Below are positions 20,417-28,142 of a stretch of 64,000 nt of DNA, one piece after another. How positions within the stretch are numbered: position 1 is the first letter of the stretch; every line of letters starts with the position of its first letter. Position numbers and translations under genes: made by a program. Origin of the DNA: Stieleria mannarensis (GTDB lineage: Bacteria; Planctomycetota; Planctomycetia; Pirellulales; Pirellulaceae); assembly GCF_014154935.1 (NCBI RefSeq), contig NZ_JACEHH010000013.1, positions 1 through 64,000 on the forward strand, given 5' to 3'. The notes under the pieces were generated by a model, which ran no database searches, was not told the origin of the DNA, and saw nothing but the letters and a program-made list of their open reading frames with translations.

Positions 20417-21141
20417 CGGACATCCGGCGCGACAACGAAGTGATGTGTTGTGATGACGTGATGCGTTGCAGTGCATGCTTCGGTGAAGCGATCCGTTGCA
20501 ACGAAAGCGCGCATCGATGTGTCAAACAAGCGTGTGATTGACGACCAAGTGTGGCAAGACAGTTCAAACATACGCTCGATCGCAAAAAAAATCCTAAAAA
20601 GTTTTGCATGCGTTCGATCTGTGTTCGAAGTGCTGTATCGAGTGTTGTTCGACATGCATGGATACGTCGAATGATCAAGCGGTCGAGCCACTGCGCAAGG
20701 CAAGCATCGTTGTCCGACGTTCCCAACACGCAAGCCAATCAATGCGCACAACGCATTGCTGTATCGATATTTGCGTCAACGCGCATGCGGTGATGTGGAG
20801 GTCAGCGAAGTCGATCAAGGCGTCAACGCATCGCTTGACGCGCTACCTTGCGATGGTGCAAGGCGTTGCGCACGCGGTTGATGTTCGACAACCGCGCGGT
20901 AGCAGGAACGAACTGTCTTGCAAGCATAATTTTTGCGAAAACATGTTGCGGAATTTCATGCAGCGCGTACAAATATCGCAGGTTTACGTCAGACAGCATT
21001 GAATGGTCCGTTGGATAACTGGCATCAACGTTTGTCTGGCACTTACTAGCGAATGGTGAGCCGTGGCCGGTGGCTTGTCGGGGACGTCCCCAAGCAAGTC
21101 ACAATGACTCGCCATCGTTTCCAATTCCGCGGAGGAAAAAC
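20417..21141. other. Compositionally distinct non-coding region upstream of the H1-like gene
   Basis: About 725 bp without a credible gene. It is lower in GC than its surroundings (38% in 20581-20640, 47% in 20521-20580 and 53% in 20641-20700 by count). It is rich in repeated short words such as GCATGC, TGCG and CAAGCG, and has A-tracts at 20584-20600. It may hold the promoter and a long leader of the lysine-rich gene, or be a decayed gene. I found no DnaA boxes or tRNA-like fold. Confidence 0.5.
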
Positions 21142-21330
21142 GTGGCTAAAAAGAAAGCAAGCAAGAAGAAGGCTGCCAAGAAAAAGGCAACCAAGAAAAA
21201 GGCAACCAAGAAGAAGGCTGCTAAGAAGAAAGCCGCTAAGAAGAAAGCGACTAAGAAGAAGGCTGCCAAGAAAAAGAAGGCAACCAAGAAAAAGGCAACC
21301 AAGAAGAAGGCTGCTAAGAAGCGTAAGTAA
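21142..21330 (+). CDS. Lysine-rich histone H1-like protein
   Basis: 62 residues from a GTG start at 21142 with a strong ribosome site GGAGGA at 21131. The whole protein is made of KKKA/KKKAT repeats (AKKKASKKKAAKKKATKKKA, and so on), ending in KKRK. It matches the C-terminal tail of histone H1-like bacterial DNA-binding proteins (Hc1/AlgP type) without any globular domain. It probably binds DNA or other polyanions and compacts the nucleoid. The strong ribosome site, unusual for this window, suggests high expression. An intrinsic terminator follows at 21379. Confidence 0.85.
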   Translation: MAKKKASKKKAAKKKATKKKATKKKAAKKKAAKKKATKKKAAKKKKATKKKATKKKAAKKRK

Positions 21331-21378
21331 GCTTCTTGTTCTTCGCCGATTTCCGATCGGCCTCATCCATCCATCCGA

Positions 21379-21409
21379 CCGCTCGGGTTACCCCCCGGGC
21401 GGTTTTTTT
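21379..21409 (+). terminator. Rho-independent terminator of the H1-like gene
   Basis: CCGCTCGGG, a short loop, then CCCGGGCGG with one mismatch, followed directly by seven T residues. It lies 48 bp after the stop codon. Confidence 0.85.
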
Positions 21410-21455
21410 GTTGGGGGAGCGGGAGGAAGACGCTCGGCGTCGCGGAGCGTTCAGT

Positions 21456-21503
21456 GGGCGACGGCCCGGAAGGGGGGCGACGGCGCGGAAGGGACCGTCG
21501 TAC
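21456..21503. repeat. GACGGCCC-GGAA palindrome family, two adjacent copies
   Basis: GGGCGACGGCCCGGAAGG (21456-21473) is followed by GGGCGACGGCGCGGAAGG and ACCGTCGTAC (21475-21503). It belongs to the family at 8434 and 46526. Confidence 0.85.
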
Positions 21504-21528
21504 TTGGGGGGAACGATCCGCCGGCGGG

Positions 21529-22623
21529 TCAGAGTGTGGGCAGCGTTGGTTTGGGGGGCGCGGCGGCGTTTCGGGCGGCCAGGGTGCGGACCATCGCTTG
21601 GCTGATGCGTTCCAGGGGCGCGCGGGCGGCGGCGTCGGTGTTGATCACCGCCGGAAGTCTGCCTTCGTCGCCGGCGACCCGCAGTTTGATATCCAGCGGC
21701 AGACCGCCGAGGAACGCAACGTCCATCTGTTCGGCCTTTTCACGCGCCCCTCCGGAACCGAAGATGTCGTAGGTCTTGCCGCAATCCGGGCACAGGAAAC
21801 CGCTCATGTTCTCGACCATCCCCAGGATCGGAATGTTGACCTTGCGGAACATCGCGATCGCCTTGACGGCATCCAGCAAGGCGACCTCTTGGGGCGTGCA
21901 GACGACGACGCTGCCGGCCAGTGGGATGGCTTGGGACAGCGTGAGTGCGACGTCCCCGGTTCCCGGCGGCATGTCGATGATCAAGTAATCCAGTTCGCCC
22001 CATTCGGTCATGCCCAAGAACTGATTGATCGAACCGTGCAGCATCGGGCCACGCCAAATCACGGCTTCGGCCGGATCGACCAGGAAGCCCATCGACATCA
22101 CGGGCATCGGCGACAGATCGGGGGTGTCATCCAGCATGATCGGGTCGATCCGCTTGGATTCGCTGAAGCCCGGGCGACCGGACAGCCCCAATAGATGCGG
22201 GATACTGGGGCCATAGACGTCGGCATCCATCAAACCGACGCGGCTACCCAGACGTCGCAAGGTCAGTGCCAGAGATGCCGCGACGGTGCTTTTACCCACA
22301 CCGCCTTTGCCGCTGCCGACGGCGATCACGCTTTTGGCCCGCAAGGCGGTTTGGCCGACACGCGCCGCCGGCCGCGCGTGGGGTTGAAAGGTGATGTTGA
22401 CTTGAACGCCGGGGAACGCGGTGACCAGTTTTGAGCTCACGCCATCGCGGACGTCGTCTTGAATCGGAAGCGAGTGCGAGGACAAACCGAGAGTGATGTC
22501 GGCTTGTTTGTCGTTGATACTGACCGAAACGACTTGGCCCATCGATCCCATCGGGCGGCCTGTTTCGGGGTCCAGGTAGCGATCGAGAAGTTCACGGACG
22601 GACGATTCGGAAAGATCGGACAT
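21529..22623 (-). CDS. mrp: Mrp/ApbC family iron-sulfur cluster carrier ATPase
   Basis: 364 residues. An N-terminal MIP18-like domain (about 1-85, with ITLGLSSHSLPI) precedes a ParA-type P-loop domain with the deviant Walker A GKGGVGKST (residues 105-113), DADVYGPSIPHLLGL, the Walker B-like DYLIIDMPPGTGD and the cluster-binding pair in FLCPDCGKTYDIFG (near 277). The protein carries and transfers 4Fe-4S clusters to client apoproteins. The start is the ATG at 22623. It is a stand-alone gene with repeats on both sides. Confidence 0.95.
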   Translation of the reverse strand: MSDLSESSVRELLDRYLDPETGRPMGSMGQVVSVSINDKQADITLGLSSHSLPIQDDVRDGVSSKLVTAFPGVQVNITFQPHARPAARVGQTALRAKSVIAVGSGKGGVGKSTVAASLALTLRRLGSRVGLMDADVYGPSIPHLLGLSGRPGFSESKRIDPIMLDDTPDLSPMPVMSMGFLVDPAEAVIWRGPMLHGSINQFLGMTEWGELDYLIIDMPPGTGDVALTLSQAIPLAGSVVVCTPQEVALLDAVKAIAMFRKVNIPILGMVENMSGFLCPDCGKTYDIFGSGGAREKAEQMDVAFLGGLPLDIKLRVAGDEGRLPAVINTDAAARAPLERISQAMVRTLAARNAAAPPKPTLPTL

Positions 22624-22974
22624 GTTTTTTGGTCGGTTTAAGATTCAAGATTCAAGTTTCAGGTTCCAAGTTGGCGGGGCCAAGTTGGGCTGTCGCTTCG
22701 ACTACAGCGTAACGTTTTGTCAACGAAGTGTGACCGGGACGGGAGAAGTTGAGTTTACGCTCTTCACCCTCCCTGGCAGAGCCATCAGACTCGTTCCAAG
22801 GCTCCGCCGTGGAACGCACTGCGGGTTTGGCTCCCGCCACGCACACCGCGTGCAAGCAGAGGCGGGGAACGTGAAATTTATTGCTGATCAATACCCTTGC
22901 AAGCAAGACAATGTTGCCAGACAGAGGTTGGTCGGCGCGTCTCTTTGCAAGACGAAAGTGATGATTCTGGCTCC

Positions 22975-23034
22975 CCTCTCCCCCGGAAAACCTGGCCAGC
23001 TTCAGCGAGTCAGGTTTTCCGGGGGAGAGGGGTC
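22975..23034. repeat. Perfect 22-bp inverted repeat, CCCCTCTCCCCC family
   Basis: CCCCTCTCCCCCGGAAAACC and two further bases (22975-22996) are exactly repeated in inverse at 23013-23034, around a 16-base loop. The following GTCGGGGGTGAGGGGG extends the same G-rich theme. Confidence 0.9.
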
Positions 23035-23205
23035 GGGGGTGAGGGGGATTCCCACGCGTCGACGAAGCATTGGAGCGTGGGAGATCTAGCGAAGAGATTC
23101 CACGCCGAAGTGAAGAGAGCCGGCAACAATTGCATCACAGGATCGATGGGGATTTGGTGGGGAAATCGATGTGCAGCGAATCGATAACGAGCCCCTCACC
23201 CCCAG

Positions 23206-23284
23206 CCCCTCTCCCCAAAACAGATCGCGGTCAACGTCACTGATTGATCACTATTTTTCGCGCGATCTGTGTTGGGGAGAGGGG
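23206..23284. repeat. 24-bp inverted repeat, CCCCTCTCCCC family, second copy
   Basis: Arms 23206-23229 and 23261-23284 share CCCCTCTCCCCAA-ACAGATCGCG with one mismatch; the loop is 31 bases. The outer part is shared with the copy at 22975, but the inner part is different, so the two arose from different inner sequences with a common outer motif. Confidence 0.88.
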
Positions 23285-23414
23285 AGCCATTTTAGAGAGG
23301 GAACGCATCGCAATGAATCAGCAATACATTTCACGTTCCGAGCCTCTGGAAATACCTGTGCAGAGGCGGAGCCTCTGTAAATACCCGTTCCCAGGCGGAG
23401 CCCGGGAACGAGTC

Positions 23415-23482
23415 AAAACCTGAAACCTGAAACCTGAAACCTGAAACCTGAAACCTGAAACCTGAAACCTGAAACCTGAAAC
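23415..23482. repeat. Heptamer tandem repeat (AAACCTG)n
   Basis: About nine consecutive copies of the 7-base unit AAACCTG lie just before the terminator hairpin. A related inverted phrase (TTCAAGTTTCAGGTTCC) occurs at 22651, at the other end of this spacer. Confidence 0.92.
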
Positions 23483-23518
23483 AAAAAAAAGCGGCTCGGC
23501 AGCGAACTGCCGAGCCGC
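23483..23518 (-). terminator. Strong intrinsic terminator of the Cys-rich gene, UUCG loop
   Basis: On the minus strand the RNA forms a perfect 12-bp stem (GCGGCTCGGCAG with its complement, 23491-23518) closed by a TTCG tetraloop and followed by eight T residues (A tract at 23483-23490). It lies 64 bp after the stop of the gene at 23583. Confidence 0.93.
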
Positions 23519-23582
23519 TTTCGCGGTTCACGTCTGAAGACCAGCAGCCGGGTTATTCACCCGGTTGCTACGCATCGCTTTT

Positions 23583-24413
23583 TCAGCGGACGTAGCGGGC
23601 ACTGGCTTGAATGACGCGACGCTTCTGTGAGATGCTCGCACTCGGATCGACGATCGGAGCGGGCGGCATGGGGGCGGCATCGGTGGCCGGTGCAGCGGTC
23701 GGAGCCGGTGCGGGAGCCATCGGGGCGCTGTAGGTGGCTCCGCATCCGCAACCGCTGTCGCACGCCGGGGCGTCGCAGCAGCTGTCGCAAGAGCTCTTGC
23801 AGAGGTTGCCGAACAGTTTCTTCAGCAGTCCGCCGCTCTTGGGGCCGCAGGGCGAATCGCAACCGCTGTCGCAACCGCACGGTGCAGCGACTTCGCAGCC
23901 GCAAGCCGGGGCGGTTTCGCAGCAGGGTGCAGCGACTTCGCAGCCACAAGCCGGTTCGCAGCAGCCGCTGTTGTGCTTGGCAAACAGGGCAGCGAGCAGT
24001 CCGCCCTTCTTCTTGCCGCAAGGCGAGTCGCAACCGCTGTCGCAACCGCACGGTGCAGCGACTTCGCAGCCGCAAGCCGGCGCGGTTTCGCAGCAAGGCG
24101 CGGCGACTTCGCAGCCGCATGCCGGGTCAGCGGCACAGCCGCACGCCGGGGCTTCGCAACCGCAAGCCGGTTCGGCAGCACAACCGCAAGCGGGTGCTTC
24201 ACAACCGCAAGCCGGTTCGGCGGCACAACCGCAAGGGGCTTCGCAGCCGCAAGCGGGATCGGCCTGGCAGCCGCACGGTGCAGCGGCACAACCGCTGTCA
24301 CAGCAAGAAGAGCTGCTGCCCTTCATCAGTTTTTGGAGCAAGTCCATCCCTTGAGTTTGGCAACACGCGGTGGTGCCAAGAACGAGGGCCATCATCATCA
24401 GTGTCCGGATCAT
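23583..24413 (-). CDS. Extremely cysteine-rich modular exported protein
   Basis: 276 residues from the ATG at 24413 (GTG at 24422 is also in frame; AGGGAG lies just upstream of both). An N-terminal hydrophobic segment ending TTACC suggests a signal peptide or, less typically, a lipoprotein site. The rest carries about 48 Cys (17%) as repeated ACGCE(A/V)AP, PCGCAAEP and PCCETAP units. A large block, ACGCEVAAPCCETAPACGCE plus CDSGCDSPCG, occurs twice, each time followed by an amphipathic GGLL..LF helix; a similar LLQKLMKG helix starts the protein. The C-terminus (about 215-276) is Pro/Ala-rich, then basic. Planctomycete envelopes are known to be cysteine-rich and proteinaceous, so a disulfide-crosslinked wall or matrix role is plausible but inferred. 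Metal binding is the alternative. Confidence 0.8.
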   Translation of the reverse strand: MIRTLMMMALVLGTTACCQTQGMDLLQKLMKGSSSSCCDSGCAAAPCGCQADPACGCEAPCGCAAEPACGCEAPACGCAAEPACGCEAPACGCAADPACGCEVAAPCCETAPACGCEVAAPCGCDSGCDSPCGKKKGGLLAALFAKHNSGCCEPACGCEVAAPCCETAPACGCEVAAPCGCDSGCDSPCGPKSGGLLKKLFGNLCKSSCDSCCDAPACDSGCGCGATYSAPMAPAPAPTAAPATDAAPMPPAPIVDPSASISQKRRVIQASARYVR

Positions 24414-25242
24414 CGGAGCCACGTCTCCCTTAATTTGTTACGCGGGTCGATTTGAAAAGCGGGATTTGTTGGTCGCGTTCGATTGCCACCCGGATGCGTT
24501 CGCTGGACGAAGTTGCCGGCGATCACATCCGATTGAGACACCCTCCGAGCACCCGCGGACCGCGGTGTGGGTTACACAGTCCGCCGACTTCGTTCAGCTC
24601 GATGGCAATTTGTCGTGGTGGAACAACGCCTTGCCAGTTCATCGGCAACTCGAAATCGCACCCCAAAATCGCTTTCCAAATCCCCCGATACGTCCTGTGC
24701 ATCGGGGAATTCTGGGTCGATCGTTCGCCGGCGTGTCTGTCCGTGTTCGGGACAAACTGTCAGCTCGGATCACTAACCGTATCGGACCGCTTGCTGTCGG
24801 AGATTACTGTTCCGCCCCATTTTCGCCAGCTTGCGAAGCTTTGACGGTTGGGCAGTTTTCTCGCGATCTCGGGGGTGGGGGCGATCCCCGGATTAGTCGC
24901 GTGGAACAATCCGCGTGGACGCTATAGACTACCATTTCGCGTCCGCGCGAGGCGTCTGCGTTCCACTCGCCAGGGCGGTCGCCGCCCGGCTGCACGTGGC
25001 TGCCACACCATGTATTCCCCGAATTGAACGCCATCACCGATGTCTGTTTGACGGTGACAAGATGTCGCAGTTTGGCGGAGCGGGGCTCGAAAATTCAATT
25101 GTCATGGGGGAGCGACTGGAATCACGTGCAGGAAACTTGACGTGGATTTGTCGTTCCCTTCCCCCCAATCAGTCCGGTTTTGTGAGGAGAGCGTCGTGCC
25201 CCCTGCCAAACGGACATTCGCCGGCGTTGGAGACGGCAGCTG
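24414..25242. other. Divergent intergenic region, no gene recognised
   Basis: About 830 bp between the Cys-rich gene and the cupin. Open frames up to 185 codons exist on the + strand (24370-24927), but they overlap one another, lack domains and have no ribosome site. I see no repeats or RNA genes. Confidence 0.5.
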
Positions 25243-25626
25243 ATGACCGAACGAGTGCCCGCCGAACAGATTTCCGCTGTTGAAGGCCCCGCAATTGTCG
25301 ATTTGGCAGCGTTGCCGGGCGTGGAATGCCCCTGTGGCATCGCGCGGCGTGGATTTGCCCAACGCGACGATTTTCCCGGGACAATTCATCTAACGCGAAT
25401 CGATCGATCGGCCCAAACGCATTACCATACCGAACACACCGAGGTGTACGTCGTATTGGAGTGTGATGACGATGCGGCGATCGAATTGAACGGCGAATTG
25501 CATCCGGTCAAACCAAAAACCTCGATCCTGATTCCCCCCGGCACGCGCCATCGTGCGGTGGGATGCATGGAAGTGCTGATCGTTTGCCTGCCAAAATTTG
25601 ATCCCGCCGACGAGCACTTTGACTGA
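25243..25626 (+). CDS. Small cupin-domain protein
   Basis: 127 residues from the ATG at 25243. A single cupin_2 barrel: the first metal motif is THYHTEHTEVYVVLE (near residues 60-75) and the second is PPGTRHRAVG (near 101-110). No signal peptide. Such stand-alone cupins bind a divalent metal and act as isomerases, dioxygenases or sugar/signal-binding proteins; the reaction cannot be assigned. It is an isolated gene, 125 bp before the first PQQ-propeller gene on the same strand. Confidence 0.82.
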   Translation: MTERVPAEQISAVEGPAIVDLAALPGVECPCGIARRGFAQRDDFPGTIHLTRIDRSAQTHYHTEHTEVYVVLECDDDAAIELNGELHPVKPKTSILIPPGTRHRAVGCMEVLIVCLPKFDPADEHFD

Positions 25627-25751
25627 CGGCATTTCACCTGACGAGCAGCCCATTACTCGGTCCGCCCAGTTAAGCTGTCTGTCCAGTTAAACTAACGAAT
25701 GACGAGACTCACGTGCGTTGTCCAACCTCCCTCCTGCAACTTTCCCTCCCT

Positions 25752-28013
25752 ATGACGCGATCAATCTTTCATTGCAGCCGTCGATTCAACGCGACGCTGA
25801 GCTTTCTTTTGATGGTGCCGATGCTGTGGCTCGGCGTTTCGGCCGCTGCAGCCGACTGGCCGTACTGGCGTGGTCCGAACATGGACGGGACGGCCGAAGC
25901 GACCGGTTTGCCCGATGACTGGGACGCCAAGGGCGGCGAGGGCAGCCATTTGCTGTGGAAACGCGACGACATCGGCAGTTTCTGCACGCCGGTGGTGATG
26001 GATGGTCGTTTGTACTCCATCCAGCGTCATTTGCCCGACACCGAGCGTGAGGGCGAAAAAGTCGTCTGCTTGGACGCCAAGACCGGCGAGACGATTTGGG
26101 AGAACAGTTACAACGTCTGGCTGTCCGACGTCCCGGGAGAACGCGTCGGTTGGACCAGTGTCGTCGCCGATCCCGATTCCGGCAACGTCTATGTGCTGGG
26201 GGCCTGTGACATCTTTCAGTGCATGGACGGAAAAACGGGCGAAACGCTGTGGAAGGTCCCGTTGCACGAACAGTTCGGCATGCTCAGCACCTATGGCGGG
26301 CGGACGAATTTCCCGATCGTCCACGAGGACTTGGTGATCATCAGCGGGATCATCATCAACTGGGGCGAGTACGCCAAACCCAACCACCGCATGCTGGCCC
26401 TGGACAAGCTGACCGGCGAATTTGTCTGGTTCAGTGGAACCCGCGACCTGCCCTACGACACCTCGTATTCCGCCCCCAGCATCGCCACCATCGACGGCCA
26501 ACGCCAATTGATCATGGGATTCGGCGACGGTCAGGTTTGGGGGATTCAACCCCGCACCGGAAAGCAGCTGTGGAAGTATGAATTGTCAATGCGAGGCTTG
26601 TTTGCCGCACCGTTGGTGGTCGGAGACAAAGTGTTTTGCAGCCACAACGAAGAGAACGTCGGCGAGTTGGCCAACGTGATGGGAGCCGTCGCGGGTCTGA
26701 AGATCTCCGGCACCGGTGACCAAACCCAAGCCACCGAACTGTGGAAACAAATCGAAGTCGTCGCGGGGTTCAGCGAACCGGTGCTGGTCGACGGCCGTTT
26801 GTACCTGGTCGATGACCGCTGCAAGATGTGGATCTTTGACGCTGAAACCGGCGAAGCGATCGTCGAACAAGAACGCTTTGCCGACAGCCGCCAGAAATCG
26901 GCCCTGTTGTACGCCGACGGCAAGATTTACGTGACGACCGAAAATGGCCGCTGGTCGATCGTCAAACCGACCGAGGACGGGTTCGAAGTGGTCAACGACG
27001 GACGGCTCCGCAGCGAAGGCTTTGTCGCTTCGCCGATCGTCGCCGACGGACGGCTGTATTTCCAAGGCACGCGCAATCTGTACTGCATCAGCAACGAATC
27101 GGCCCAACAGACCGACCAGCGGATCAGCGACGCCTATGGAGAGGAGACGCCGGTCGCCGAGGACACCGAGATCGCACAGGTCCAAATCGTGCCGACCGAA
27201 GCCGTGATCCGCCCCGGCGAAACGATCCAGTACAAAGTGAATGTCTTCAACGCGATCGGCCAAAAGCTGGAAACCCCCGAGGGAGTCACCTTTCGCGTCG
27301 AAGGCGATGCGGCGTCGGTCGACGGCAACACGTTGACCGCGGCGTCCGATGCGGCACACACCGGTGTGCAAGTCGTCGCGCAACTGGGAGAGGCCGTGGG
27401 AACCGCACGCGTGCGGATCATCCCGCTGCTGCCCTGGAAATTCACCTTTGACGACCTCTCCGACCCCCCGTTGTCCTGGGTCGGCGCCCGCTATCGTCAC
27501 GTGATCCGCGAAATCGACGGATCGCCGGCACTGACGAAAATCAGCACCATCCCCAAGGGGGCACGCAGCCGTGCCTGGATGGGGCCGAGCGATTTGGCGG
27601 AGTACACGATTTCGGCCGACGTTCGCGGCGCCCGAGCGCTCGGGGCGCTTCCGGACATCGGGTTGACGGCACACGGTTATGTGCTCGACTTAATGGGCGA
27701 GGCTCAACAGGTTCAAATTCGAACCTGGGCGGCGTCGGAGGAACGGTCCTCGGGAGTCGCGGAGTTTCCCTGGTCGGAAGACCAGTGGTATCGCATGAAG
27801 TTGCGTGTCGACTTGGAAAGCCAAGACCCCGCTCAGGTCGCCGTGATCCGCGGCAAGGTTTGGCCCCGCGACCAGCAGGAACCCAAGGAGTGGACGCTGA
27901 CGGTTCGGGACGAATCGCCCAACTTGAATGCCAGCCCTGGTCTGTACGGCAACGCCAAGGTCGCAGAGATTTATCTGGACAATATCGAAGTCGTTGAAAA
28001 CAGCGACGAGTGA
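25752..28013 (+). CDS. Secreted PQQ-like beta-propeller protein with Ig-like and jelly-roll domains
   Basis: 753 residues from the ATG at 25752, which begins a signal peptide (cut near AAAADWPYW); a GTG at 25713 is an alternative. Residues about 38-450 are PQQ-like propeller blades (WPYWRGPNMDGTAEATGLP opening; repeated DAKTGETIWE-type turns). Residues about 475-570 look like a bacterial Ig-like (Big) domain, and about 575-750 like a LamG/DUF1080-type jelly roll (FTFDDLSDPPLSWVGARYRH, ending YLDNIEV). It probably acts in the periplasm or at the cell surface, with sugar or polymer binding suggested by the C-terminal fold. Whether it really binds PQQ is unknown. 129 bp separate it from a second propeller gene. 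Confidence 0.82.
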   Translation: MTRSIFHCSRRFNATLSFLLMVPMLWLGVSAAAADWPYWRGPNMDGTAEATGLPDDWDAKGGEGSHLLWKRDDIGSFCTPVVMDGRLYSIQRHLPDTEREGEKVVCLDAKTGETIWENSYNVWLSDVPGERVGWTSVVADPDSGNVYVLGACDIFQCMDGKTGETLWKVPLHEQFGMLSTYGGRTNFPIVHEDLVIISGIIINWGEYAKPNHRMLALDKLTGEFVWFSGTRDLPYDTSYSAPSIATIDGQRQLIMGFGDGQVWGIQPRTGKQLWKYELSMRGLFAAPLVVGDKVFCSHNEENVGELANVMGAVAGLKISGTGDQTQATELWKQIEVVAGFSEPVLVDGRLYLVDDRCKMWIFDAETGEAIVEQERFADSRQKSALLYADGKIYVTTENGRWSIVKPTEDGFEVVNDGRLRSEGFVASPIVADGRLYFQGTRNLYCISNESAQQTDQRISDAYGEETPVAEDTEIAQVQIVPTEAVIRPGETIQYKVNVFNAIGQKLETPEGVTFRVEGDAASVDGNTLTAASDAAHTGVQVVAQLGEAVGTARVRIIPLLPWKFTFDDLSDPPLSWVGARYRHVIREIDGSPALTKISTIPKGARSRAWMGPSDLAEYTISADVRGARALGALPDIGLTAHGYVLDLMGEAQQVQIRTWAASEERSSGVAEFPWSEDQWYRMKLRVDLESQDPAQVAVIRGKVWPRDQQEPKEWTLTVRDESPNLNASPGLYGNAKVAEIYLDNIEVVENSDE

Positions 28014-28142
28014 TCACCACGATCGTCCAGCTGAAAGTCACACGGCTGATGGAATTGATTCATGAGTCGTGTCACCTAGAATTGGTTTTCCCTCCGAATC
28101 GCTCTTTCCCACCCCACACTTCGGTCGACTGACCCCATCGCA

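Larger units (their letters stand above)
22624..23582. other. Repeat-rich intergenic region between mrp and the Cys-rich gene
   Basis: About 960 bp with no credible gene. It contains two long hairpins built from CCCCTCTCCCC arms, a GTTCCCAGGCGGAGCC-type palindrome (about 23382-23410), a heptamer array and a terminator. Annotators should expect spurious ORFs on both strands. Confidence 0.8.

Noticed and set aside
23415-23482. AAACCTG heptamers as CRISPR-like or telomere-like array
   Set aside because: Seven-base unit without spacers in the middle of a chromosome-like segment; a simple slippage repeat is enough.
23627-24433. Plus-strand open frames opposite the Cys-rich gene
   Set aside because: They are antisense shadows of a repetitive GC-rich gene; the minus-strand gene has a signal peptide, ribosome site and terminator.
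24370-24927. Possible 185-codon gene upstream of the cupin
   Set aside because: No ribosome site, domain or codon pattern distinct from other short frames; it overlaps the start of the Cys-rich gene on the other strand.
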